Source: Mucilaginibacter gilvus
GTDB taxonomy: Bacteria > Bacteroidota > Bacteroidia > Sphingobacteriales > Sphingobacteriaceae
NCBI RefSeq assembly: GCF_004054195.1
Contig: NZ_SBIW01000007.1
Span: forward strand, 124,001 to 188,000
Length of the DNA stretch: 64,000 nt
Direction of reading: 5' to 3'
A model generated the notes under the pieces. It had not been told where the DNA came from and did not search any database. It saw only the letters and a program-made list of their open reading frames with translations. Position 1 is the first letter of the stretch. Each line of letters begins with the position of its first letter. A program made the position numbers and the translations under genes. This document shows positions 26,370 through 35,481 of the stretch, one piece after another.

Positions 26370-28277
26370 ATGAGGAAGATATTGTGGATACCTTTAATGG
26401 TACTATTATTTACAACTGCCGCTTGCAGTAAAAAAAGCGTAGACCCAAACCCGCCAACGGGTGGGGGCGGCACAGTTACGCCGCCTGTAACCAACGGTAA
26501 AGTATTACCGGCGGGCGCAGGTGACGGGGTTACTTTTATAAACTCCGGTACCTCGGCTATATTTAATTTATACGCCCCCGGCAAAACATCGGTAGCGGTA
26601 ATTGGCGAGTTTAACAGTTGGGCTGCAACTGCCATGAACAACACGCCAGATGGGAAAAGCTGGTGGATCCAAATAGATAACCTGGATGCAAGTAAGGAAT
26701 ACGCCTACCAGTTTTTGGTCGATGGCAACCTGAAAGTGGCCGACCCATACTGCGAAAAGATCCTCGACCCGGATAACGACAAGTATATCCCGGCATCAGT
26801 TTACCCCGGTTTTAAAGCTTACCCTACCGGGCAAACCGGCATAGTAAGCGTAATGCAGGGCAACCAGCCAGCTTATACCTGGAAGAGCCCGGCTTTTACC
26901 CGCCCCGATAAAAATAAGCTGGTGATATATGAATTGCACATGCGCGATTTTGTAGCCACGCACAGCTACAAAACTTTAACCGATACCTTAAATTACCTGA
27001 GCAATCTTGGCGTAAACGCTATAGAATTAATGCCAGTGAACGAATTTGAAGGCAACTCTTCATGGGGGTACAACCCATCGTTTTATTTTGCGGTAGATAA
27101 GTATTACGGCACAAAAAATGATCTGAAAGCCCTGATAGATGAGTGCCACGCCCGCGGGATTGCCGTTATTTTAGATATGGTGCTTAACCACTCCTTTGGG
27201 CAATCGCCAATGGTGCAGCTTTATTTTGATAAGGGTACCAATAAACCGTTGAGCACCAATCCATGGTTTAATGTAAACCCCACGCACCCGTATAATGTAG
27301 GCTATGATTTTAACCACGAAAGCGCGGCGACAAAATACTTTGCAAAAAATGTGATGAAATTCTACATGTCGGAGTATAAGATAGACGGTTACCGTTTCGA
27401 CCTTGCCAAGGGCTTTACCGAAAAGGTAAGCTCTGACGACGCTTCTTTTGCCGCTTACGACCCCAGCCGCATAGCCATCTGGAATGAGTACAACAGCTTT
27501 ATAAAAACTATCGACAATAATAATTTTTATACCATCCTCGAGTTTTTTGGTGGCGATAGGGAAGAAAAGGAGTTATCTGATAATGGGATGATGCTATGGA
27601 GTAACATTAATTATAATTTTAATGAGGCCACAATGGGCTGGGTTCCTACCTCGAATTTCTCGCGTCTGTATTTTAGCAACCATACCGGCTTTACGCAGCC
27701 CGATAACATTATAAGCTACATGGAAAGCCATGACGAAGAGCGCCTGATGTTTAAGAACATCCAGTATGGCAATGCATCCGGATCATATAGCGTGAAAAAT
27801 TTGAGCACAGCACTTGCACGCCAGGAAGCTGCCGCGGCGTTTTTGCTTACAGCCCCTGGCCCAAAAATGATATGGCAATTTGGCGAACTGGGTTACGATG
27901 TATCCATCGACCAAAATGGCCGCACCGGCGAAAAACCAATCCACTGGGATTACAACAACGATCCGCAGCGCCACAAGCTGTACAGCGCTTTTGCCAAACT
28001 GATCAAGATGAAGATCAAGAATCCTATTTTTAATACTTCAGCCATCAGCTATAACGCCGCAGGCTCTGTAAAAATGGCTTTTTTAAATGCCAGCGGGCAA
28101 AATGTGGTAGTGGTTGGCAACTTTGATGTGAACAGCCAGGCAGTTACAGTCGCGTTCCCAACCGCCGGAACCTGGTATGATTATGTATCAGGAAGTAGTA
28201 TCACGGTAACCTTGCCATACAACGCTACTTACGCGCCCGGTGAGTACCATATTTACAGTGATGTTGTTTTAAAATAA
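26370..28277 (+). CDS. Lipoprotein GH13 alpha-amylase with CBM48
   Basis: A 635-residue lipoprotein (lipobox TTAACSKK, Cys19). A proline/glycine-rich linker is followed by a CBM48-like domain (about residues 55-145: FNLYAPGKTSVAVIGEFNSW...). The GH13 barrel shows MPVNEFEGNSSWGYNPSFYFAVDKYYG, DMVLNHSF, DGYRFDLAKGF (nucleophile Asp), ILEFFGGD (acid/base Glu) and MESHDEERL (third acid). The C-terminal beta domain ends PGEYHIYSDVVLK. This is the likely SusG counterpart, a surface or periplasmic endo-amylase. It lies last in the starch operon and is followed by a strong hairpin. Confidence 0.93.
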   Translation: MRKILWIPLMVLLFTTAACSKKSVDPNPPTGGGGTVTPPVTNGKVLPAGAGDGVTFINSGTSAIFNLYAPGKTSVAVIGEFNSWAATAMNNTPDGKSWWIQIDNLDASKEYAYQFLVDGNLKVADPYCEKILDPDNDKYIPASVYPGFKAYPTGQTGIVSVMQGNQPAYTWKSPAFTRPDKNKLVIYELHMRDFVATHSYKTLTDTLNYLSNLGVNAIELMPVNEFEGNSSWGYNPSFYFAVDKYYGTKNDLKALIDECHARGIAVILDMVLNHSFGQSPMVQLYFDKGTNKPLSTNPWFNVNPTHPYNVGYDFNHESAATKYFAKNVMKFYMSEYKIDGYRFDLAKGFTEKVSSDDASFAAYDPSRIAIWNEYNSFIKTIDNNNFYTILEFFGGDREEKELSDNGMMLWSNINYNFNEATMGWVPTSNFSRLYFSNHTGFTQPDNIISYMESHDEERLMFKNIQYGNASGSYSVKNLSTALARQEAAAAFLLTAPGPKMIWQFGELGYDVSIDQNGRTGEKPIHWDYNNDPQRHKLYSAFAKLIKMKIKNPIFNTSAISYNAAGSVKMAFLNASGQNVVVVGNFDVNSQAVTVAFPTAGTWYDYVSGSSITVTLPYNATYAPGEYHIYSDVVLK

Positions 28278-28289
28278 AACCGATAACAT

Positions 28290-28324
28290 TTGGCGGCTGA
28301 GTTAATCATAAGTTCAGCCGCCAA
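28290..28324 (+). terminator. Terminator hairpin ending the starch operon
   Basis: TTGGCGGCTGA (28290-28300) and TCAGCCGCCAA (28314-28324) are exact complements with a 13-base loop, 13 bp after the amylase stop codon. A second, weaker stem with the T-run ATTTTTTT (28333-28368) follows. Together they mark the end of the locus on this strand. Confidence 0.75.
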
Positions 28325-28428
28325 TTGTATTCAATAACACCACGGGTCTCCGTCGGCGTTATTTTTTTGTAGTGGCTACCGTTAAAAATAGAAACGCAGA
28401 TTAAATACCATTGCTGATGTAGCCACCA

Positions 28429-28556
28429 TTACGATGGCTGCTGTCTTTTAAACTCGCTTGGGGTGCATTTATATTTAACCTTAAATACAGTGGAAAAATA
28501 ATTAGGGCTGGAGAAGCCAACCATATAAGTGATTTCTGATATAGAATATCCCTCGT
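28429..28556 (-). pseudogene. C-terminal stub of an AraC-type (hybrid two-component) regulator
   Basis: On the minus strand the frame reads NEGYSISEITYMVGFSSPNY, then FSTVFKVKYKCTPSEFKRQQ and PS, stopping at 28431-28429. This is the second helix-turn-helix of the AraC domain that ends Bacteroidota hybrid two-component sensors (HTCS). Everything upstream, over 90% of such a gene, is gone: the frame breaks at about 28557, where a truncated glycosidase begins on the other strand. It was probably the sensor of the fructan locus. Confidence 0.85.
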
Positions 28557-29456
28557 TTGCTGGTGTACAAGTCTTCAGACCCATCTACCAATAAATGGAC
28601 CATACGCGGCCCGTTAAATGTGCAAGGCGACTACCTGATGCTGGAATGCTCGGACATCCTGAAGATGGACGGCAAGTATTATATGCTTTTTGCGGAGGAC
28701 TGGAGCAGCACGCCGGGCACGCACTATCGTGTGGCAAATTCAACCGCAGGGCCATGGCTAAAACCGGCCGATGGGCAGGATATGTTTGATGGGCACCAGT
28801 TTTATGCGGGCCGTGCCGCTACCGACGGTACTGCCTATTATACCCTGGGCTGGGCGCACCGCCGCAACCCCGAAAACGATGGCGGCACCCGTACCTGGGG
28901 CGGTAATTTAATATCGCACGAGTTTTTTAAACTGGGCAATGATAAGCTTGGCGTGAAAAGCCCGGCGGCAGTAAGCGCTTATTTTACCAAAGAAGCCGAG
29001 CCCGTTGTAAGCGCTAATACCGGTGCGGTAGCGCACACGGGTGCTAATTACACGCTAACTGGTAGCCCGGCACTGGCTTTATACAAATTTGCAGGGGTTG
29101 ATAGTACCGCCAAAATTAGCGGTAGCTTTAGCCTGGCTAACCTTACCGGTACAGCGTCTATCGGGCTAAATACAAAGGCCGATAACAGCAGTACTTATGT
29201 TATTAAATTAGAACCAGCGAATAACCGCATTGCCGCTTACAACAATGGTGCAGAAGTAACCCGGGTTCCTTTTACTTTTGAGGCCGGCAAAAATTACACT
29301 TTCAGCATGATTATTGACGGCTCTGTAGCAGTATTGTACATAAATAACCAGGTAGCCTTAACCAACCGGGTGTACAGCGTAACTGGTAAGCCTTGGAGCC
29401 TGTCGGCAGATGCGCAGGTACTGAACGTAAGCGGACTAAAAGTTTTGAAACACTAA
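28557..29456 (+). pseudogene. 5'-truncated GH32-like protein with DUF4975 C-terminus
   Basis: A 299-codon frame with no ATG; its first possible codon is TTG at 28557. It starts in mid-domain at LVYKSSDPSTNKWTIRGPLN and keeps the acid/base block MLECSDILKMDGKYYMLFAE. The N-terminal half of the five-bladed propeller, with the nucleophile and DP-motif acids, is missing. The C-terminal beta-sandwich (about residues 155-299) is DUF4975-like. The neighbour at 31002-32635 is the same architecture at full length. The left edge coincides with the truncated regulator stub, so one deletion made both. It is unlikely to be secreted or active. Confidence 0.82.
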
Positions 29457-29458
29457 AT

Positions 29459-30979
29459 ATGAAGACTTATCAATTATGGACATTGCTGGGGGTAATGCTT
29501 ATCGCTGCCTGCAGTACCAATAAAAAAGTAACGCAGCAAAACACCGTAACAGAGCAATACCGCCCGCAATTCCATTTTTCGCCAAAGGCAAACTGGATGA
29601 ACGACCCTAATGGCATGGTTTACCTTAAGGGTGTTTACCATTTGTTTTTTCAGCATAACCCGGGCGGTACCACATGGGGGCCGATGCACTGGGGCCACGC
29701 CACCAGCGACGACCTGATGCACTGGACGGAGCAGCCTATAGCGCTTTACCCGGATAGCCTGGGCACCATCTTCTCTGGCAGCGCTGTAGTTGATAAGGAT
29801 AACACCGCGGGTTTCGGTAAAAATGCCATCATTGCCATTTTTACGCATCATAATAAAAAGATAGAGGATGCCAAAACCGGGTTGCATCAATATCAAAGCA
29901 TAGCCTACAGTACCGACGAGGGTAAAACCTGGGCGAAGTATAAAGGCAACCCGGTACTGCCAAACCCGGGCATCTGGGATTTCCGCGACCCTAAAGTGCA
30001 GTGGTACGAGGCTGGTAAAAAATGGCTGATGACTTTGGCGACAAAAGACCGCATAACCTTTTACTCATCGCCCAATCTAAAAAACTGGACCAAGGAAAGC
30101 GAATTTGGCGAGAAACTTGGCGCACACGGTGGTGTATGGGAATGCCCCGATCTGGTAAGCCTGGACCATAACGGAACAAAAAAATGGGTTTTGCTGATTA
30201 GCATTAACCCGGGCGGCCCAACAAGCGGCTCGGCAACTCAATATTTCGTGGGGGATTTTGATGGCAAAACCTTTGTGCCCGATAATACGGGCACCCGCTG
30301 GGCAGATCACGGTGCTGATGATTATGCGGGTGTTACTTTTTCCAACACCGGCGATCGTAAGGTCTTCATCGGTTGGATGACCAACTGGAATTATGCCAAC
30401 GTAGTACCGACCAAAGCCTGGCGAAGCGCCATGACCATCCCGCGCGAACTAAAGCTAAGAGATGTTAACGGCACGCTTTACCTGGCAGCCGAGCCAGTAG
30501 CCGAGCTGGCAAAAATTACCGGGCCGTACGCCTCGCTCCAAAACGTAGCAATTAACGGCGGTTATGATCTTTCTCCCAAAATAAGCGGTTTCGGCGGGAA
30601 ATACCTGCTGAATATCGAACTTGCGAAACGGGAGGATCTAACGCTGCACTTAAGCAACGCCAATGGCAACGCGGTGCTTGTGGGTTATGATAAGGCGAGC
30701 AATACGTACTACGTGGACCGCACCAGGTCTGGCGATGTGGGTTTTGAGCAAAGCTTTGCACGCAAAACCATTGCGCCGCGCGTTGCAGCAGGCGAAGGGC
30801 TATCTATAAAATTACTGGTTGATGTGGCTTCGGTAGAAGTTTTTACCGATGATGGGTTATCGGTATTAACCAATATCTTCTTCCCGCAGGAACCGCTAAA
30901 CCAATTGCATATCAAATCTACAGGGCCCTTACAGCTTAAAAAGATAACGTACTCGGGAGTGAAGCCCTCCACCAGGTAA
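29459..30979 (+). CDS. GH32 fructan hydrolase lipoprotein (levanase/inulinase)
   Basis: ATG 29459 gives a 506-aa lipoprotein (AACSTNKK, Cys18); a longer frame from 29393 overlaps the preceding gene. The GH32 propeller has ANWMNDPNG (nucleophile Asp49), FRDPKV (Asp177, transition-state stabiliser) and VWECPDL (acid/base Glu228). The C-terminal beta-sandwich has DVASVEVFTDDGLSVLTN. All catalytic residues are present. It should release fructose from levan, inulin or sucrose outside the cytoplasm. Exo or endo mode and linkage cannot be told from sequence. Both flanking genes are broken, so it is an orphan of a decayed fructan locus; no fructokinase or SusCD is adjacent. Confidence 0.94.
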   Translation: MKTYQLWTLLGVMLIAACSTNKKVTQQNTVTEQYRPQFHFSPKANWMNDPNGMVYLKGVYHLFFQHNPGGTTWGPMHWGHATSDDLMHWTEQPIALYPDSLGTIFSGSAVVDKDNTAGFGKNAIIAIFTHHNKKIEDAKTGLHQYQSIAYSTDEGKTWAKYKGNPVLPNPGIWDFRDPKVQWYEAGKKWLMTLATKDRITFYSSPNLKNWTKESEFGEKLGAHGGVWECPDLVSLDHNGTKKWVLLISINPGGPTSGSATQYFVGDFDGKTFVPDNTGTRWADHGADDYAGVTFSNTGDRKVFIGWMTNWNYANVVPTKAWRSAMTIPRELKLRDVNGTLYLAAEPVAELAKITGPYASLQNVAINGGYDLSPKISGFGGKYLLNIELAKREDLTLHLSNANGNAVLVGYDKASNTYYVDRTRSGDVGFEQSFARKTIAPRVAAGEGLSIKLLVDVASVEVFTDDGLSVLTNIFFPQEPLNQLHIKSTGPLQLKKITYSGVKPSTR

Positions 30980-31001
30980 AACCAATTTAAATAAACCAAA
31001 T

Positions 31002-32635
31002 ATGAGACTATCAAATGTAAAATTTGGCATAGCGGCTTCGCTGTGCCTTGCACTGTGGTGTTGTAAACCCGAAAAACAGTTTAAACCGGCGTTAAAAGCG
31101 GTAGTGACAAACAAGGCGGGCACCTCGCTTTCCACGGCAGCCCTTGTTTGTACGCAACAAACAGAGCAAACTGATTACACCATCTACAAAATGACGGCAG
31201 ACGGCTACCGGGTAGGTGATATGGCACCATTTTTTGATGCGGCCACCAATAAAATTATCGTGTATTTTCTAAAGGATATCTGGAACGATGCCACCAACAA
31301 GCGGCACCCGCTGTATGCCTTTACTACCACCAATTTTTTTACCTACACGGCAACCGCCGAGATCATATCCTCCAGCTCGGCTACCTGCGCGCAGGATAAC
31401 GCAGTAGGGGCGGCCAGCATTGTAAAAAACGGCTCTACTTATTACGCTTTTTATTCGGGCCATAACAACAATTACACCACCTGTGGTACAAAGCTGGAGG
31501 GCATTATGCGGGCTTCGTCTACCAATCCCACGTTGGCGTATACCAAAAACACATCGTTCAGTACCATTAACTTGCCCACCGGGCAGGTTTTGATGAAAAC
31601 GATAACTTTCACGATCCCTACGTTTTTTTGGATGGCACTACCTGGTATATGCTGGTAGCCGCGCGCAAAACCATAGCCGGTACCATGCGCGGCGTTATTG
31701 TTAAATACACTTCTACCAACCTCAGTAACTGGACCTACCAGGGCTTTTTATATGATGGCGGTGCCACCAACTACTGGATGATGGAATGCCCGCAGGAAAT
31801 TAAGATAGGCAGCACCTATTACCTCATCTACTCCGACCAGATAAATAAGTACATGTACTACCGCAAATCATCGTCGGTAGGCGGGCCCTGGAGCAACCCG
31901 GTTGGGCTCAGCCGTTTTGAAGGAAAGAGCTTTTTTGCCGGTAAAATTCAGAAAGACCAGTTTGGCGATCATTACATTTTTGGCTGGACCAACGTTTTGG
32001 CGGGCCATACAGATGCCGGTGCCTGGACCTGGGGTGGCAACATGGTGGTGCATAAACTTTACGCCCTTGCCAACGGCGACCTTGCCTTAACCATTCCGCA
32101 TACGTTAAAGGCCAACCTCGAAAACAATAATTACGTGCCTGCAGTAAACAGCCAGTGGGGCAATGTAACCAATACGGTACCGGGCCAGCAAACCTACCAC
32201 ATGATAAGCCCGGCAGATTTTGATGTTGCCAATGTAATTTATGACCCGGTGGGGCAGCAAAAATTCAAAATAAGCGCTACAGTGAATTATGCAAGCTCGG
32301 CAAAAGATTTTGGCTTTATGATAGGTGCCTGCGATGGCTTTAACGATTTTTACAGCCTCCGTTTTGTGCCATCCCAAAACAGGTTCAGTTTTGATAAAAT
32401 CCAGCATGGATCTATAACTTCAACAACAGTTGCTGACAATGATGTGCCCATAACGCTTGCCCCCAATACCGATTATGTGGTGGATATAGTAGTGGAGAAC
32501 TCGATGGTGGTAGTGTATATTAATAACGTAGCTGCATTAAGCTGCCGCATATATAAAGCTCAAACCACTAACTGGGGCATTTTTACCGACCATAGCGACG
32601 TAACCTTCAAAAATATTTTGGTAGCCAATCCGTAA
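31002..32635 (+). pseudogene. Frameshifted GH32-like/DUF4975 lipoprotein
   Basis: Frame 1 (31002-31658) begins with a lipoprotein signal (LALWCCKPEKQ) and the propeller start MAPFFDAATNKIIVYFLKD, which carries the nucleophile-position Asp. Near 31584-31590 the sense passes to another frame: GFDENDNFHDPYVFLDGTTW, then MMECPQEIKIG (acid/base Glu) and a DUF4975-type C-terminal domain to 32635. Adding one G in GGGCAGGTTTTG would restore a single ~544-aa protein. All three acids would then be present. It is either a true recent pseudogene or a sequencing error. The second frame alone has only a TTG at 31628 as start. Confidence 0.88.
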
Positions 32636-32682
32636 GGGCAATAAGATATTTCCGGGCTGCGTTTGCCGGGATTTAGTTGATT

Positions 32683-32713
32683 AAAGGCTCCCCAGTTGAG
32701 ATGGGGGCGCTTT
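32683..32713. terminator. Hairpin between the fructan genes and the narL-like gene
   Basis: AAAGGCTCCCC (starting 32683) pairs with GGGGGCGCTTT (ending about 32713) with a mismatch, followed by GTTTTGTT. It lies between a plus-strand and a minus-strand gene that converge, so it could stop transcription in both directions. Confidence 0.55.
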
Positions 32714-32745
32714 GTTTTGTTATGACCGCCAAACGATGAAAGCTG

Positions 32746-33378
32746 TTAGGGCAGAAAAAGGCTGTTTTTAATAGCATATAAAACCAGCCCCACGCGCGAT
32801 TTTACATTCAGTTTTTGAAACAGCGATTCGCGGTAGCTGTCAACCGTACGGGGGCTTACAAACATTTTGTCGGCAATTTCTTTATAGGTAAGCTCGGAGC
32901 AGCACCATTTAATAAATTCCAGCTCTTTAGGTGAGATCTGGGCATCATCGGGCTTATTGAACGACCGGAACATTTTGCCAGATACCATTTCGTTGAGATA
33001 CAGACCGCGTTCTTTCAGGGAAATTATTGCCCCTAATAATTCTGTAGGCCTGCACTCTTTTAAAACGTAGCCTCCAGCGCCTTTTTTTATCATTTTTATT
33101 ACGCTGCTATCATCTTCGTACATGCTTAATGCCAATACGGCAACGCTCGGGTGATTAGCTTTAAGCCATGCTGTGGTTTCATAACCATCCATTACCGGCA
33201 TATTAATATCCATCAGCACAACATCAGGCAGCAGGTGTTTTGTTAAAGCTTGCTGCATCAACTTACCGTTGCCGGCCTCAAAAAGTATCTGTATTTCTTC
33301 GTGCTCTTTCAACAAAGCACCAATGCCTTGCCTAAACAGGGTATGGTCGTCTACAATCGCAATTTTAATTGGCGTCAT
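32746..33378 (-). CDS. NarL/LuxR-type response regulator
   Basis: A 210-residue regulator. The receiver has VDDHTLFRQG at residues 9-18, phosphoacceptor Asp57 in LMDINMPVMDG and the conserved Lys in GGYVLKE near residue 109. The C-terminal LuxR domain is ELTYKEIADKMFVSPRTVDSYRESLFQKL, about residues 160-190. It is the last gene of a four-gene operon and follows its kinase by one base. It should bind DNA as a phosphorylated dimer. Candidate targets are the intergenic motifs at 35381-35400 and 39293-39311, purely by proximity. Confidence 0.94.
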   Translation of the reverse strand: MTPIKIAIVDDHTLFRQGIGALLKEHEEIQILFEAGNGKLMQQALTKHLLPDVVLMDINMPVMDGYETTAWLKANHPSVAVLALSMYEDDSSVIKMIKKGAGGYVLKECRPTELLGAIISLKERGLYLNEMVSGKMFRSFNKPDDAQISPKELEFIKWCCSELTYKEIADKMFVSPRTVDSYRESLFQKLNVKSRVGLVLYAIKNSLFLP

Positions 33379-33379
33379 A

Positions 33380-34183
33380 TTAGGTTATTATATCATAAGG
33401 TACGGTCAGTTTTACAACGGTACCCCGTTCTGCCCCGCTTTCTATAACGGCGCTTCCGTTGATCATTTTTGCCCGGTACTGCATATTAAAAAGCCCCATG
33501 TTTGGCGAGGTAGCCTGGGCCAGCGGAACATCAAAACCCACGCCATCGTCGGTAACCTGTAGCTCCAGCATATCGTCAAGGTAGGTTAAAGTAACGGCCA
33601 TAACGGTTGCTTCGGCATGCCGCAGGATATTGTTAATGATCTCCTGAAAAATGCGGAAGACCATCAACTCTTTATTTGCATCAAGCCCGCTTTTAGCAGA
33701 TGGGTTATTATCGTGGTATTCTATCTTCAGTTTACCCAGTCGCTCCAGCCAATCCAACTCGTAGCGGATAGACTTTGATAAACCATCCCTTATCAATTGT
33801 TCGCCCTGCAGCAATTTGCCAAGCAACCTAAGCTCTTGTATAGACTTGCTGGTTAAGGCGATGGCCGAATCTATTTTTTCGCGGGTTTTATCCGGATTAA
33901 GCTCGTCAACAGATTTTAGGGTAAAATTGGTAAGGCTAAGTAACTGGCCAATATGGTCGTGCAGGTCGGCGCCTACGGTTTGCAGGGTTTGCTCGTGTAC
34001 CTCAACACGCGCTTTCGCTATTTCCATTTCATAATTCTGCTGCATCATCACTTTTTCTTCAGAATGTCTCTTTTTGCGGAGGTTATATTGGCTAACAAAA
34101 AGCACCAGGGTAATAGGTGCCAGTAAAAATACCGTGGTGATCAGTATAATAAATATCTCTATCTCGTTTGCTGGTACCGACAT
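33380..34183 (-). CDS. NarX-like sensor histidine kinase (HisKA_3)
   Basis: A 267-residue kinase with one N-terminal TM helix (about residues 9-30) and almost no extracellular part. A coiled-coil linker leads to the HisKA_3 dimerisation box ADLHDHIGQLLSL, with phosphoacceptor His75. The HATPase domain has FQEIINNILRHAEA (N-box, Asn184-185), TDDGVGFD and MGLFNMQYRA. With so small a sensory part it likely takes its signal from a membrane partner. The 7-TM protein encoded just upstream overlaps it by 25 bp and is the obvious candidate. The regulator follows at once downstream. Confidence 0.94.
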   Translation of the reverse strand: MSVPANEIEIFIILITTVFLLAPITLVLFVSQYNLRKKRHSEEKVMMQQNYEMEIAKARVEVHEQTLQTVGADLHDHIGQLLSLTNFTLKSVDELNPDKTREKIDSAIALTSKSIQELRLLGKLLQGEQLIRDGLSKSIRYELDWLERLGKLKIEYHDNNPSAKSGLDANKELMVFRIFQEIINNILRHAEATVMAVTLTYLDDMLELQVTDDGVGFDVPLAQATSPNMGLFNMQYRAKMINGSAVIESGAERGTVVKLTVPYDIIT

Positions 34184-34809
34184 TTGAATGAATAGCTCCA
34201 GAAGCCGTATAAAAACAGGTTTAGGGCCACATAAACGTACGAATAAAGCCGGGCATTTATATCAACATCTGCAAAGGGCATTACCGTAAATAACAGGTTT
34301 GTTGCCAGCCCGCCAAAATAGTACATCAAGGCGCCGGTTACCCACCAAAAAGCGGCATGTTTTTTTAGCTCTACATAAGCCTCATTTTTGATGAACAGGT
34401 ACAAGTACAAAAAGCTATAAACCGAGAACATGACAGACATTACCGTGATCGTCATGTTCATATACAAAAACGGGCCGTTTTGTATAAACTCGTATAAATA
34501 TAAGCCGTAAATAAGGGCAAGGCCGGTAATAACAACCGGCCTGCTCCTTATATAATCTTTCAGCATACAATAAAACATGCTGCTTATAAAAACGGCCTCG
34601 GGCAGTGTTAGTAAGTTGTAAACCAACTGGTTGTTTTTCCATTGGTTTGTTAAGTTAAAATGCCGGCCCAGCTCTTCCATTACAATGGTAAGCAGCATAA
34701 ACACTATGCTGCTTTTCCATATCAGGCTTTTGTCTTTTAAAACATAGGCCATTGCCGCCAGCAGGCATAACAATTCCAGAACGATATTTATACTGATGTA
34801 TTTGGCCAT
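34159..34809 (-). CDS. Seven-TM membrane protein, putative signal input
   Basis: A 216-residue integral membrane protein with seven hydrophobic helices at about 4-23, 31-48, 67-87, 90-109, 117-140, 151-174 and 188-208. The loops are short, so sensing would be within the membrane or through a partner. EELGRHFNLTNQWKNNQ between helices 2 and 3 is the most polar loop. No catalytic motif is seen. Its stop codon lies inside the start of the kinase gene (25-bp overlap), strong evidence for stoichiometric coexpression. The family is not one I can name. Confidence 0.85.
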   Translation of the reverse strand: MAKYISINIVLELLCLLAAMAYVLKDKSLIWKSSIVFMLLTIVMEELGRHFNLTNQWKNNQLVYNLLTLPEAVFISSMFYCMLKDYIRSRPVVITGLALIYGLYLYEFIQNGPFLYMNMTITVMSVMFSVYSFLYLYLFIKNEAYVELKKHAAFWWVTGALMYYFGGLATNLLFTVMPFADVDINARLYSYVYVALNLFLYGFWSYSFKCRYQQTR

Positions 34810-34818
34810 GGAGGCATA

Positions 34819-35280
34819 TTATGGCAGGGTTACGCCCTGGCATCTTGGCTGGCAAAGTTCGCCGCGGTTTTCGGGGTCCGCAACTTTTATTTCAATCGGG
34901 GCGTCGGCACGTTCCTCAAAGGAAGGAAATTTTAGGCCATCAAAATAATCCTCGTGGTAGGTTTTGCTTGGGTCTTCTTCTGTTGGAGTTCTGGCCACGG
35001 CCCTGGTAGAAACAAAAATCACGGTGTTTTTTCCTTCGTATTCGGCAGGCATACCGTTTAAAGTATCCTTGGTATACTGCGCAAAGTAAATACGGATCCC
35101 GTCTGCTCCGGATCCGAGCATAGATTCCGATTTAACGAGAGTTACCATCTGATCCAGCTGCTCCAGGCCGAACCAAACCGCCCTGGTTACTTTATTGCCA
35201 ATTGAATCATACGCGGTTACCATTTTCCTTGCGTCGTCTTCGGTTATCGCGCCGATGAGCGCTCTTTGTGTTAAGTCCAT
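34819..35280 (-). CDS. Small LCxPxC-ended protein, unknown family
   Basis: A 153-residue soluble protein with no signal peptide. Notable parts are DGIRIYFAQYTKD in the middle, NTVIFVSTRAVA, and the C-terminal NRGELCQPRCQG whose CxPxC could bind metal or form a disulfide. I recall related Bacteroidota proteins with an IRIY core and an LCPPxC-type end, also next to kinase genes, but no function is known to me. It is first in the four-gene operon, 9 bp before the 7-TM gene. TACTTTTG on the minus strand at 35333-35326 fits the -7 consensus, about 46 bp before the start. Confidence 0.82.
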   Translation of the reverse strand: MDLTQRALIGAITEDDARKMVTAYDSIGNKVTRAVWFGLEQLDQMVTLVKSESMLGSGADGIRIYFAQYTKDTLNGMPAEYEGKNTVIFVSTRAVARTPTEEDPSKTYHEDYFDGLKFPSFEERADAPIEIKVADPENRGELCQPRCQGVTLP

Positions 35281-35380
35281 TTTTTTTAAGTGTTAAGGGT
35301 GATAAGAAATTGTTTAAGTACAGCTCAAAAGTATGGCTGTTATGGTAGGGGTAATATAGTGATTATTACGGTTTTGTTTA

Positions 35381-35400
35381 CCCGTAAAAATACCCCCCGT
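35381..35400 (+). promoter_or_regulatory. Candidate regulator site CCCGTAAAAATACCCCCCGT
   Basis: A C/A-rich 20-mer about 82 bp upstream of the 3-TM gene and about 100 bp upstream of the divergent LCxPxC gene. A related string, CCGGGAAAAACACCCACCC, is on the minus strand at 39311-39293 upstream of the papain-like protease. Shared core: CCG, short gap, AAAAA, pyrimidine, ACCC. It could be the box for the NarL-like regulator; only two copies were noticed by eye. Confidence 0.35.
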
Positions 35401-35481
35401 TAACCGTGTTATCCGCCCTGCCGGGCGCGAAATTTCCTTTCCAATTTGGCTAATAAATTATCACACTAAAAACCTACAACT

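Noticed and set aside
28557..29456. A complete glycosidase starting at TTG
   Set aside because: The catalytic front half is missing compared with the same architecture at 31002-32635, and the edge meets a truncated regulator.
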